The notes beneath the pieces are model-generated. The model was not told the DNA's origin and did no database searches. It worked only from the letters and a program-made list of their open reading frames with translations. From Pseudanabaena cinerea FACHB-1277 (GTDB taxonomy: Bacteria > Cyanobacteriota > Cyanobacteriia > Pseudanabaenales > Pseudanabaenaceae), in contig NZ_JACJPY010000005.1 in the NCBI RefSeq assembly GCF_014696345.1, forward strand, positions 1-64,000: a stretch of DNA of 64,000 nt. The letters are read 5' to 3'. Of the stretch, positions 45,054 through 53,819 are shown in pieces (positions within the stretch are counted from its first letter, which is position 1; the number at the start of each line of letters is the position of its first letter). The position numbers were made by a program, and so were the translations under genes.

Positions 45054-47840
45054 ATGTCCACCCTTGTCATTGTCGAATCGCCAACTAAGGCGCGTACCAT
45101 TCGTAACTTTTTGCCCTCAGAATATCGAGTTGAGGCATCAATGGGTCATGTGCGCGACTTGCCACAATCGGCTAGTGACATTCCTGCGGAGTTGAAAAAC
45201 TTTGAATGGGCTAAGTTGGGCGTGAATGTTGATGCAGACTTCGAGCCACTGTACATCGTGCCTGACGACAAAAAAAAGATTGTGCGTGAGCTTAAGGCGG
45301 CGCTAAAAGGAGCTAAGGAAGTCATCCTTGCCACTGACGAAGACCGCGAAGGGGAGAGTATTTCTTGGCATTTGTTGCAAATTTTGCAGCCGAAAGTGCC
45401 GATTAAGCGTATGGTTTTCCATGAAATCACCTCAGAGGCAATTAAGGGGGCGTTAAAAAATTGTCGTCAGATCGACGATCGCCTTGTCCATGCCCAAGAA
45501 ACTCGCCGCATTTTAGATCGCCTCGTGGGTTATACCCTGTCACCCTTGCTATGGAAAAAAATTGCTTGGGGGCTGTCGGCGGGGCGGGTGCAGTCGGTGG
45601 CGGTGCGTCTAATCGTCAATCGGGAGCGGGAGCGCCGTGCTTTTAAGTCAGGAAGCTATTGGGATTTAAAGGCAAATCTCTATGTACCTAAACAGGAATT
45701 TCCTGTGCAGCTAGTTTCGGTCGGTGGCGTAAATGTGGCGACGGGCAAGGACTTTGATGAGGCAACGGGAAAAATTGCCAAGGGGCGTAAGGTGTTGCTG
45801 TTGGACGAAGCGGCGGCGATCGCCTTAAAAAACAAGCTCAATGGCAAGGTCTGGACTGTGACCAACCTCGATGAGCGTCCCAATACCCGCAAGCCTTCGC
45901 CCCCCTTCACCACCTCCACAATGCAGCAGGAGGCAAACCGCAAATTGCGGATGTCGGCGCGGGATGCGATGCGGGTGGCACAGGCTTTATATGAGCAGGG
46001 CTTTATCACCTATATGCGGACGGACTCAGTACATCTATCGCAACAGGCGATCACCGCCGCCAGGCAATGCGTTTCCACCATGTATGGCAGCAACTTTTTG
46101 AGTAAGGAGCCGCGCCAATATGTGACCAAATCTAAAGGCGCACAGGAAGCCCACGAAGCGATCCGCCCTGCGGGTGAAACCTTCCGCACCCCCCAAGCCA
46201 CAGGACTATCGGGGCGAGAGTTGGCGCTCTATGACTTGATCTGGAAGCGCACCGTGGCTTCCCAGATGGCGGATGCTCAATTGACCATGCTCAGCGTACA
46301 GCTAACGGTGGAAGATGCGATTTTTAGAGCTGCGGGTAAGCGCATCGATTTTGCGGGCTTTTTTAGAGCCTATGTCGAAGGTTCCGATGATCCTGATGCC
46401 GCATTGGAGGAAAAGGAAATTACCTTACCGATTCTCAAATTGGGCGATCAACCTGCTTGCCGTGAATTAAACACGGTCGGTCACGAAACTCAGCCCCCTG
46501 CTCGATATACCGAAGCGGCGCTGGTAAAAATGCTAGAGAGTGAGGGCATCGGTCGCCCTAGTACCTATGCCAGCATTATCGGTACGATCTGCGATCGCGG
46601 CTATGTGCAGTTGATTAATAATGCTCTCATTCCCACCTTTACCGCCTTTGCGGTCACGAGTTTATTAGAAGAACATTTTCCGAACTTGGTCGATCCTAGT
46701 TTCACCTCAAAAATGGAGCAGACCCTTGATGATATCTCCACGGGGAGCGTGGAATGGTTGCCCTATCTCAAAAAATTCTATTCAGGGGAGCAGGGCTTGA
46801 GTGAGCAGGTCAAGTCTCGCGATAGCCTTATTGATGGCGAAGCGGCGCGAACGGTGCATCTAGAAGGTCTCGATGATGTCAAAGTAAAAATTGGTAAATT
46901 TGGGGCATATATCCAAGTGGGAGAGGGCGATCGCACCGTCAATTCTTCGATCCCCACCAATCTCACCCCCGCCGACCTAGATCCCGAAAAGATCGAACAG
47001 TTACTAAAGCAAAAACTAGAAGGTCCCGATCAAGTGGGCATTCACCCAGAGGCAAATGAACCGATCTTTATGATGGTGGGGCAGTATGGTCCCTATGTGC
47101 AGTTAGGACAGATTACGGAAGCAGTGCCTAAGCCCAAACGCGCCTCACTGCCCAAGGGAATGCAGCCTGAGCAAGTCACCCTTGATATTGCGGTCAAGTT
47201 ATTGGCATTGCCGCGCACCTTGGGCGAACATCCCGACACGGGTCATCGGGTATTTGTAAATACGGGCAGATTTGGCCCCTATGTTTGCCATGTCAAGGGT
47301 AATGGTGATAAGGATGACAACCGATCACTCAAATCAACTGACGATCCCTACACAATTACCCTTGAACGCGCCCTAGAGTTATTGGCACAGCCCAAAGTGT
47401 TGCGCGGGGCGGCGGCGGCTAAGGTGCTGAAGTCCTTGGGCAAGCATCCCGATGATCAGGAGGCGATCGAGATCCTTGACGGCAAGTATGGCGCTTATGT
47501 CAAACATGGCAAGGTGAATGTATCGCTCACTAAGGAACAGACAGTGGAAGGTTTGACCGTTGAGGAAGCGGTGGCGATGTTGGCGGCTAAGGCGAAGACG
47601 ACTAAGGGGGCTGGTAAGGGGGCTAAGGCTGGTACGGCTAAGAAGGCTCCAAAAGCTGCGGCTACGAAAACGGCGACTACGAAAACGGCGACTACGAAAA
47701 CGGCGACTACGAAAACGGCTAAAGCCGCGACTACGAAAACTACCACCGCGAAATCGGCTAAGGCAACTACGAAGACCGCAGCAAAATCTACAGCCACTAA
47801 ATCTACAGCTAAGTCGACTGCTGCTAAGTCAACTAAGTAG
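45054..47840 (+). CDS. topA: DNA topoisomerase I with Lys/Ala/Thr-rich tail
   Basis: 928 residues from ATG 45054 (MSTLVIVESPTKARTIRNFL); a TTG start upstream is rejected. It is a type IA topoisomerase. The Toprim acidic motif is DEDREGESISWHL, and the catalytic tyrosine is Tyr320 (GFITYMRTDSVHLS). The C-terminal region has the repeated cyanobacterial-type modules (KIGKFGAYIQVGEGD, GQYGPYVQLG, NTGRFGPYVCH, DGKYGAYVKHGK) instead of four-Cys zinc fingers. The last 70 residues are a histone-H1-like TKTATTKTA/AKSTA tail encoded by 15-bp repeats. It relaxes negative supercoils. The tail probably adds non-specific DNA binding. Confidence 0.93.
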   Translation: MSTLVIVESPTKARTIRNFLPSEYRVEASMGHVRDLPQSASDIPAELKNFEWAKLGVNVDADFEPLYIVPDDKKKIVRELKAALKGAKEVILATDEDREGESISWHLLQILQPKVPIKRMVFHEITSEAIKGALKNCRQIDDRLVHAQETRRILDRLVGYTLSPLLWKKIAWGLSAGRVQSVAVRLIVNRERERRAFKSGSYWDLKANLYVPKQEFPVQLVSVGGVNVATGKDFDEATGKIAKGRKVLLLDEAAAIALKNKLNGKVWTVTNLDERPNTRKPSPPFTTSTMQQEANRKLRMSARDAMRVAQALYEQGFITYMRTDSVHLSQQAITAARQCVSTMYGSNFLSKEPRQYVTKSKGAQEAHEAIRPAGETFRTPQATGLSGRELALYDLIWKRTVASQMADAQLTMLSVQLTVEDAIFRAAGKRIDFAGFFRAYVEGSDDPDAALEEKEITLPILKLGDQPACRELNTVGHETQPPARYTEAALVKMLESEGIGRPSTYASIIGTICDRGYVQLINNALIPTFTAFAVTSLLEEHFPNLVDPSFTSKMEQTLDDISTGSVEWLPYLKKFYSGEQGLSEQVKSRDSLIDGEAARTVHLEGLDDVKVKIGKFGAYIQVGEGDRTVNSSIPTNLTPADLDPEKIEQLLKQKLEGPDQVGIHPEANEPIFMMVGQYGPYVQLGQITEAVPKPKRASLPKGMQPEQVTLDIAVKLLALPRTLGEHPDTGHRVFVNTGRFGPYVCHVKGNGDKDDNRSLKSTDDPYTITLERALELLAQPKVLRGAAAAKVLKSLGKHPDDQEAIEILDGKYGAYVKHGKVNVSLTKEQTVEGLTVEEAVAMLAAKAKTTKGAGKGAKAGTAKKAPKAAATKTATTKTATTKTATTKTAKAATTKTTTAKSAKATTKTAAKSTATKSTAKSTAAKSTK
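47665..47830 (+). repeat. 15-bp and shorter tandem repeats in topA tail
   Basis: ACGAAAACGGCGACT recurs about four times, followed by irregular AAATCTACAGCT-like units. The DNA repeats encode the Lys/Thr/Ala tail and probably vary in number between strains. Confidence 0.8.
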
Positions 47841-47891
47841 GTTGCTGTAGCTAAAGCAATTATCGATCAAGCGAACCGCAGGAAAAATTTT

Positions 47892-47916
47892 AAAAGCCTT
47901 GTTAAGCAGGGCTTTT
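47892..47916 (+). terminator. topA terminator
   Basis: Arms AAAAGCCTTG and CAGGGCTTTT with loop TTAAG, about 50 bases after the topA stop. It may also serve the convergent minus-strand hypothetical gene. Confidence 0.65.
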
Positions 47917-47928
47917 GAATTAAGGCGA

Positions 47929-48249
47929 CTAAATTTTGATGAAGGTGACGGCGCAGGTGTTGGTATCTTTGCCTATGCCTTCATGATAAAAGATTAATTT
48001 ATAGTTGGGAAACTTTTGTGATTTCTGCACCATATTTGCAGCAACCAATAGTAAATGCCGATCGCTGGCGGGTCGATGCCATAAGCCCCGTTTAACACCT
48101 GTGGCAATACCATCGGCAATGGCATTGCTCAAATCAGTAATCATCTGATCTAATTGGTGGCGATCAATTATGATTTCTTCGACTTGCTCTTCTTCAGGTG
48201 CAGAGTTAATCGATTCAGGCGGTAATTCGGAATTAGGGGTGTTAGGCAT
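47929..48249 (-). CDS. Conserved-looking hypothetical protein
   Basis: 106 residues from ATG 48249 (MPNTPNSELPPESINSAPEE); the frame extends upstream to 48282. An acidic N-terminus is followed by a helical segment (DQMITDLSNAIADGIATGVK), RGLWHRP and a beta-rich end (NYKLIFYHEGIGKDTNTCAV). I do not recognise a family. The ATG overlaps the last codons of a DUF29 relic (ATGCCTAA), showing that it was once translationally coupled behind a DUF29 gene. Confidence 0.6.
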   Translation of the reverse strand: MPNTPNSELPPESINSAPEEEQVEEIIIDRHQLDQMITDLSNAIADGIATGVKRGLWHRPASDRHLLLVAANMVQKSQKFPNYKLIFYHEGIGKDTNTCAVTFIKI

Positions 48250-48406
48250 AAAAATTATCCGCGAGGATTTGCTGGATTTCATAGGGACAGGTATCTGGAA
48301 ATAGATTTAGGCCTGTTTTGCGCTCAGCGTAATTACGGCAATCCGATAGATTTTATCCTTGATTTTGCATCCATGCGTAAAAGTCGCGATCGTGGGCAAT
48401 GGTCAT
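48242..48406 (-). pseudogene. DUF29 relic with internal deletion and stop
   Basis: One reading frame on the minus strand starts MTIAHDRDFYAWMQNQG. It hits TAA at 48355-48353 and continues in the same frame as DCRNYAERKTGLNLFPDTCP, then YEIQQILADNFYA and a stop at 48242. The first part matches the start of DUF29 proteins and the second part their end. About 80-100 central residues are missing compared with the intact 159-residue copy at 21149. The gene is clearly dead. Confidence 0.8.
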
Positions 48407-48534
48407 AGCAATTTCTTTGCCTTATTTGAGTCGCTAGAAGTTTTCTGCACCCCTAAGATAGCGGTGTCACGATTCATACTAAAATTAATTCTAGTAAAAA
48501 TTCAATATTTCTTAATAATTTGTCAAAAAATCCT

Positions 48535-50751
48535 ATGGTCGCCACCACTGAGACTACAAGCAATGCCACCTTTATCGATGACTTTCGCGAAGGGATTCAA
48601 TATTTTGGTGAACCGTTGGCGGGGTTCGATGAATTGGGGCGATCGCCAGTGCTTAGCCCAGACAAAGCGGGGGTGACTGACCCTAGCGATCGCGCTGCCG
48701 TGTTCCAAACCCTCCTTGCTGCCGATGCCCTGCGTTACCTCACCTTGCAAGTCACTGCCAGCAAAGCGTCGGGACATCCAGGGGGCTTTGCTAGTAGTGC
48801 CGAAGCCGTTGCCGCTTTCTATATGCTCGGTCACAAGAATATGCCCACCGAGGTCGGACACCATGCCCCTGGTTACTACAGCGCCATGTTTCTTGATCGT
48901 TCTCTTGAGGACATGGGCATCAACACCGTCACCCAAATGCGCGATCGCTACCGCGAAACCCACGGACTTTTAGGACACTTGTCTGGCTATATTCCCGGCA
49001 TTCTCGCCCCCGCAGGTCCCCTCGGACAGGGACAGCATTTTGCCATGGCGGCGGCATTACTGCACCGCGATAAATTATTTCCTGTCACCATCGGCGATGG
49101 CGGCTTAGGCGAACCCTACCCCATTAGTTCCATTGCCCACTTCCATACCGCCTATCCTGAAGTGACCAATTTTGTGCCGATTTTGGTATGGAATGGCTAT
49201 AGCCAAGAACATCACAGCATGGTTTCCACCAAGACCAATGCCGAAATGATTGCCTTTTGGCAGGGGAATGGATTTGTCGAAGTGATTTTGGTGGATGCGA
49301 AGGAATTTGACGATCGCGATCAAGCGGGGGCATATGTCGACAGCACGGCTTTTTCCTTAGAACAACGTCTTGCCTTTACTCAGGCAGTTTTAACAGGAGC
49401 CGATAAAGCTGCTAAGCTTGCCTTTAGCGGCAAATTGACCGTATTTATTATCAAGCAACTTAAGGGCGCAGGGGTTCATGCCCGTGGTGCAAAATCCCAT
49501 AACCTCTATGCTCACCACACCCTTGATAATCCTGATGTCGTAGCAGGCTTAAAATCCCGCGCCCTCAATCCTGAAGCTTGGGAAACTGTGCGGGCTAACC
49601 TGCAATGGGCTGGCGGTGGTTCTTCTTCTAAGACGGCAGTAACAGAATCCGTATTACCATTAACGGACTTGGGAATCTTGCCCCTCGAAGAATATGCGAT
49701 CGCTGAGGCAAAGGTGGCAACTACTGCCATGGGTCGCCTCGTGGGTTATGTGGGACAGACCGACAAGCGTTATATCGTCACCAATGCCGATGGTAACGAA
49801 GCTTCAGGCATTGCCAATATCAACCAAGCCCTGAAAATCAATCACCCCACCACCGACGATCTTTATAACCAAGCGCCTGGAGGACAGGTCTATGAGCCAT
49901 TGAGCGAAGATGCCTGTGCAGGTTTGGCGGTTGGTTTGGCGCTGATGGGTAGCCGCACCCTCTGGTGTTCCTACGAATCTTTTGCCATTAATGGACTGCC
50001 CATTTGGCAAACCGTCACCCAAGCGATGGCAGAGTTACGCCGTCCTACCCCTGCCACCGTATGCCTATTCACCGCAGGCGCTCTAGAGCAGGGTCGCAAT
50101 GGTTGGACACACCAACGCCCCGAAATCGAAGGTTATTTTGCTTCGATGATGCGAAACGGTAATGTTTTCCCATTATTCCCCACCGATGCCAATGGCATTC
50201 AAGTTTGCTATGACTGGGCGCTGAAGGCGGTTAATAAAGGCGTGGTAATTACGGCGAGCAAGTCACCTTTACCAATCCGTACTACCCTTGCTCAAACCCA
50301 ACAAGCGCTTGACAATGGCGCGATCGCTTTGCAGGAAATCGCAGGAGATAAAAAGGTCGTATTCGCCGTCATCGGCGACATGATGCTAATTCCTGTTTAT
50401 GAAGCCGCCCAGAAATTAGCCGAACAGGGTATCGGCTCAAAAGTTGTCTCCATCGTTAGCCCCCGCCGCCTCTATCGCCCCAGCGATGTCGCTTGGGAAA
50501 CCTGCTCAGAGCCTGATGGTCAATTCTTGAGTGATGCTGATTTTGAGGCACTATTTGCGGGTGACGCTTTGGTGGGTGTAGTTGGTGGAGCCGCCGCGAT
50601 GCTGGAACCTGTGATGCTGCGGAGCAGTTGCCGCCGCGATGTCTTCGCTTGGAAGCGCGGTGAAACCACGGCTTCCGCAGGTCAGCTATTTGCTTTCAAT
50701 GGCATGGATGCAACAGCGATCGCTAATCGCGCCATACAGTTAGTAAATTAA
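48535..50751 (+). CDS. Transketolase/phosphoketolase-like TPP enzyme
   Basis: 738 residues from ATG 48535; a TTG at 48520 is less likely. The N-terminal half is a TPP-binding domain with ASKASGHPGGFASSAEAVAA, APAGPLGQGQHFAMAAALLH and the GDG-x-N motif (IGDGGLGEP to VWNGYSQEHH). The second half is a pyrimidine-binding domain (EPLSEDACAGLAVGLALMGS) followed by a C-terminal domain. It mixes features of transketolase and phosphoketolase, so it could transfer a two-carbon unit or split xylulose-5-phosphate to acetyl-phosphate. It is smaller than standard phosphoketolase (about 800). The sugar substrate is unknown. The aldolase/dehydrogenase fusion follows on the same strand. Confidence 0.78.
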   Translation: MVATTETTSNATFIDDFREGIQYFGEPLAGFDELGRSPVLSPDKAGVTDPSDRAAVFQTLLAADALRYLTLQVTASKASGHPGGFASSAEAVAAFYMLGHKNMPTEVGHHAPGYYSAMFLDRSLEDMGINTVTQMRDRYRETHGLLGHLSGYIPGILAPAGPLGQGQHFAMAAALLHRDKLFPVTIGDGGLGEPYPISSIAHFHTAYPEVTNFVPILVWNGYSQEHHSMVSTKTNAEMIAFWQGNGFVEVILVDAKEFDDRDQAGAYVDSTAFSLEQRLAFTQAVLTGADKAAKLAFSGKLTVFIIKQLKGAGVHARGAKSHNLYAHHTLDNPDVVAGLKSRALNPEAWETVRANLQWAGGGSSSKTAVTESVLPLTDLGILPLEEYAIAEAKVATTAMGRLVGYVGQTDKRYIVTNADGNEASGIANINQALKINHPTTDDLYNQAPGGQVYEPLSEDACAGLAVGLALMGSRTLWCSYESFAINGLPIWQTVTQAMAELRRPTPATVCLFTAGALEQGRNGWTHQRPEIEGYFASMMRNGNVFPLFPTDANGIQVCYDWALKAVNKGVVITASKSPLPIRTTLAQTQQALDNGAIALQEIAGDKKVVFAVIGDMMLIPVYEAAQKLAEQGIGSKVVSIVSPRRLYRPSDVAWETCSEPDGQFLSDADFEALFAGDALVGVVGGAAAMLEPVMLRSSCRRDVFAWKRGETTASAGQLFAFNGMDATAIANRAIQLVN

Positions 50752-50850
50752 GAACCTTTAGGACTGACGCAAAATAGTCAAAATATAGAGGCAATTTATA
50801 AATTGCCCCGCCCACAGAATATGGGTCGCCAGTCCTCTTAATCAAGTCCT

Positions 50851-50901
50851 AACATCAAAGATCAAGAGCCTTGCAAAGCGCGGCTTTTCATCTTTGATGT
50901 T
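50851..50901. terminator. Imperfect 20-bp hairpin between TPP enzyme and aldolase genes
   Basis: Arms AACATCAAAGATCAAGAGCC and GGCTTTTCATCTTTGATGTT enclose TTGCAAAGCGC. It probably ends transcription of the TPP enzyme gene or shapes read-through to the aldolase gene 40 bases later. Confidence 0.6.
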
Positions 50902-50940
50902 GAGACAAATGAAGAAATCAGCGATTTAGGAATTTTAAGA

Positions 50941-52914
50941 ATGAAAAGTTTGTGGAACGATGGCGAAGCATCGGCATATACAACTGACTTAGGCTTAAGA
51001 GTATATACATCAAGACTATTGGGACGCGATCGCTCATTAGTTTTGCATGGAGGCGGCAATACTTCGGTCAAGATTATTGAAAACAACTTACTTGGGAAAT
51101 CAGAAGATATCCTCTATGTCAAGGGCAGTGGTTGGGACTTAGAGACGATCGCTGAAGCGGGGTTTGCACCTGTAAGAATGGCGCATTTATTGAAATTAGC
51201 AAACCTTTCAGTTCTATCGGATTCGCAAATGGTGAATGAACTGAAAACCCATATGACAAAGGCAAATGCACCTGCGCCATCAGTGGAGACGATTCTCCAT
51301 GCAATCCTGCCCTATAAATTTGTCGATCATACCCATGCTGATGCCGTAATTTCGGTAACGAATACAGCCAATGGTTGGGAACGGATTCAAGAAATCTATG
51401 GCGAAGATGTGGTGATCATTCCCTATGTGATGCCAGGTTTTGATTTGGCGCGGGTCTGTGCAGAAAAGTTTTTGCAAGAGAAAAGCGATCGCACCATTGG
51501 CATGGTGCTAATGAATCACGGTATTTTCTCCTTTGGCGGGACCGCTCAAGAATCCTATGAACTGATGATTGAACTCGTCGATCGCGCTGAAGTCTATTTA
51601 CAAAAGCATGATGCTTGGGAAGTTTTGCCACCAAATTCGCTGATGCGAGAAAGGGAATCACGATTAGAGATTGCTAAACTGCGTACAGAAGTTGCCCAGA
51701 TTGCCAAATCCCCTGTCATCCTCAGTTCCCATGCTAACGCTCAAAGTTTGGCATTTGCCCAAAGAGAAGATGTAAATATCATTTCTCAACAGGGCTGTGC
51801 CACACCCGACCATGTAATCCGCACTAAGCGCTTGCCATTGGTTGGACGCGATGTCAAGGCATATGCCAAAGCTTACTGCGATTATTTTGCCGCCGAATCG
51901 CCTCAGTCCGCGCAACCTGTGACCATGCTCGATCCTGCGCCCCGTGTGATTCTCGATCGCCAATTAGGACTTGTCAGCATTGGCAAATCAGCGCAGGATG
52001 CCCAGATTGTTGCCGATATTTATGAGCATACGATGGAAATTATCCAGCGATCACAACTGCTCGGCGGCTATCAAGCCTTATCTGCTAGTGACATTTTCGC
52101 GGTGGAATATTGGGAATTGGAACAGGCAAAATTGAAAAAGGGTGGTTCTATTCCCGCTTTTACGGGGGAGATTGCCCTAGTGACAGGAGCCGCTTCGGGC
52201 ATTGGCAAAGCTTGCGTAGATTCATTGTTGAAACGTGGCGCGGCAGTCGTGGGATTAGACATCAATCCCGAAATTGAGAGCTTGTATAATCGTTCTGATT
52301 TTGTCGGTGTGACTTGCGATGTCAGTGATGAGGCGGCGATCGCCCATGCCCTCGATCAAGCGGTGACAGCCTTTGGCGGCTTAGATATATTGATTCTCAA
52401 TGCAGGGATTTTCCCTTCAGGTTGCCGCATTGAAAATCTCGATACTGCCACATGGCAAAAAGTGATGCAGATTAATCTAGAAGCGAACTTGGTGCTAATG
52501 CGAGAATGTTACCCATTGCTGAAACTTGCACCTAAGGGCGGTCGGGTGGTGGCGATCGGTTCTAAAAATGTGCCTGCTCCAGGTCCTGCGGCGGCGGCAT
52601 ATTCTGCATCCAAGGCAGCATTAACCCAGTTGATGCGGGTGGCGGCTCTCGAATGGAGTGGCGATCGCATTCGGGTTAACACCTTACATCCCAATGCTGT
52701 CTTTGATACAGGCATTTGGACTGAGGAAGTTTTAAATTCCCGTGCCAAGCATTACGGGCTGTCGGTTGAGGAATATAAAACCAATAATTTGCTCAAGGTG
52801 GAAGTAACGAGCCACCATGTTGCTGAACTTGCAGCAGAAATGTGTGGCTCCCTCTTTGCCTGTACGACGGCGGCGCAGGTTCCCGTTGATGGTGGCAACG
52901 ATCGCGTGATTTAG
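50941..52914 (+). CDS. Class II aldolase / short-chain dehydrogenase fusion
   Basis: A 657-residue two-domain enzyme. Residues 1-390 are a class II aldolase/adducin domain (LVLHGGGNTSVK, zinc-type DHTHADAVISVTNT, MNHGIFSFGG). Residues 400-657 are an NAD(P)-binding SDR with VTGAASGIGKACV, LNAGIFPSG and the catalytic YSASK. This layout is the bacterial rhamnulose-1-phosphate aldolase/dehydrogenase type, which splits a ketose phosphate to a C2/C3 aldehyde and oxidises or reduces the product. The real substrate is not readable. Its neighbour is a transketolase/phosphoketolase-like enzyme, suggesting a common sugar-phosphate pathway. Confidence 0.83.
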   Translation: MKSLWNDGEASAYTTDLGLRVYTSRLLGRDRSLVLHGGGNTSVKIIENNLLGKSEDILYVKGSGWDLETIAEAGFAPVRMAHLLKLANLSVLSDSQMVNELKTHMTKANAPAPSVETILHAILPYKFVDHTHADAVISVTNTANGWERIQEIYGEDVVIIPYVMPGFDLARVCAEKFLQEKSDRTIGMVLMNHGIFSFGGTAQESYELMIELVDRAEVYLQKHDAWEVLPPNSLMRERESRLEIAKLRTEVAQIAKSPVILSSHANAQSLAFAQREDVNIISQQGCATPDHVIRTKRLPLVGRDVKAYAKAYCDYFAAESPQSAQPVTMLDPAPRVILDRQLGLVSIGKSAQDAQIVADIYEHTMEIIQRSQLLGGYQALSASDIFAVEYWELEQAKLKKGGSIPAFTGEIALVTGAASGIGKACVDSLLKRGAAVVGLDINPEIESLYNRSDFVGVTCDVSDEAAIAHALDQAVTAFGGLDILILNAGIFPSGCRIENLDTATWQKVMQINLEANLVLMRECYPLLKLAPKGGRVVAIGSKNVPAPGPAAAAYSASKAALTQLMRVAALEWSGDRIRVNTLHPNAVFDTGIWTEEVLNSRAKHYGLSVEEYKTNNLLKVEVTSHHVAELAAEMCGSLFACTTAAQVPVDGGNDRVI

Positions 52915-53030
52915 GGGGGCGGCCTTGATACAATAGACCTGTTGGGAATCAAAAGCAAAGCACAGAGCAGATTTTACTCTTTCTATTTGTCCGTATCAAG
53001 GTGAAACCCGCGATAGGTCTAATAATTTGA

Positions 53031-53789
53031 TTAATTGCGATCAACCCAAACAAGGGTGCGTGGTACAACCCCATTGTTTTTAAGAACATTCGCGATCGCC
53101 ATACTCACATCCCGATCTAGCCCCAAATTCCAACGATCCTGAAAAGCTTGATAGGACAATGAATAACTTTGGCTATTGGTATCAGTGTAATAGATTACCT
53201 GACGAGATCGATCCACCCCTGTTACCGTTATCCAATGCAAATAGGGAATCGTCCCAACATAACTAACCTTAAGCCCACCCACACGCACCAGCGCGATCGC
53301 AGGTTTACCAGACTGCACAATTTTAATTAACTGCTCAAAACTAGTGTGGGGCGATCGCTTTACATATTTGCCCTCCCAACGCTGCATCACCCTTTGTAAA
53401 GTTTGTGGCGGCGTACCTGTCCGTACTTCAACCCATTGATTGGTAAAAGGGTTTCGCATCCTTTGGGGCAGAAATAATTTCTGCTCCGTGGCATCACGCA
53501 CCGTATTGTAATCAACCTGATGACCGTAATAGCGCAATACCCTTGCCGCCGAGTTAGGACCACAACTCCAACCATCGTCTTGAGCGCCTGTATCGGGCAG
53601 TAAGATTGGTGCTTGGTTGGTTGGGCTACTTGCCACCAAAAGGCGATGGGGCTTACCTAACCTAGCGATCGCCGCATTTTCAGGCAACAATGTCACTGCA
53701 AGCGCGACCGATGCGACCATAGTTGCAAGATTTTTAGGTGTAAAATTTTTGAGTGTAAAATTTTTAAATGTAGAATTTTTGATTAACAC
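53031..53789 (-). CDS. Secreted C39-like cysteine peptidase domain protein
   Basis: 252 residues as opened. A papain-like C39-type fold is indicated by the Cys motif DGWSCGPNSAARVLRYYG, the His motif YLHWITVTGVD and YYTDTN with the third residue. A signal peptide is present (MVASVALAVTLLPENAAIA). ATG 53720, just before it, may be the true start. The 23 codons upstream come from 15-bp AT-rich direct repeats and look like promoter DNA. It is exported to the periplasm and probably cleaves a peptide or peptidoglycan stem. Divergent from the livH-type gene, 30 bases from the longer start. Confidence 0.75.
   Translation of the reverse strand: MLIKNSTFKNFTLKNFTPKNLATMVASVALAVTLLPENAAIARLGKPHRLLVASSPTNQAPILLPDTGAQDDGWSCGPNSAARVLRYYGHQVDYNTVRDATEQKLFLPQRMRNPFTNQWVEVRTGTPPQTLQRVMQRWEGKYVKRSPHTSFEQLIKIVQSGKPAIALVRVGGLKVSYVGTIPYLHWITVTGVDRSRQVIYYTDTNSQSYSLSYQAFQDRWNLGLDRDVSMAIANVLKNNGVVPRTLVWVDRN
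53727..53786. repeat. 15-bp AT-rich direct repeats
   Basis: Four units of about 15 bases (AAAATTTTTGAGTGT, AAAATTTTTAAATGT and variants). They lie in the first codons of the longer C39-like frame, or in its promoter if translation starts at 53720. They also lie just upstream of the divergent permease gene. Confidence 0.7.
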
Positions 53790-53819
53790 ATTCTTAAACC
53801 CGCTTCATTAAACTTTCTC

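Noticed and set aside
44819-45100. Minus-strand 93-codon frame before topA
   Set aside because: It overlaps the topA start and a hairpin and has no recognisable domain.
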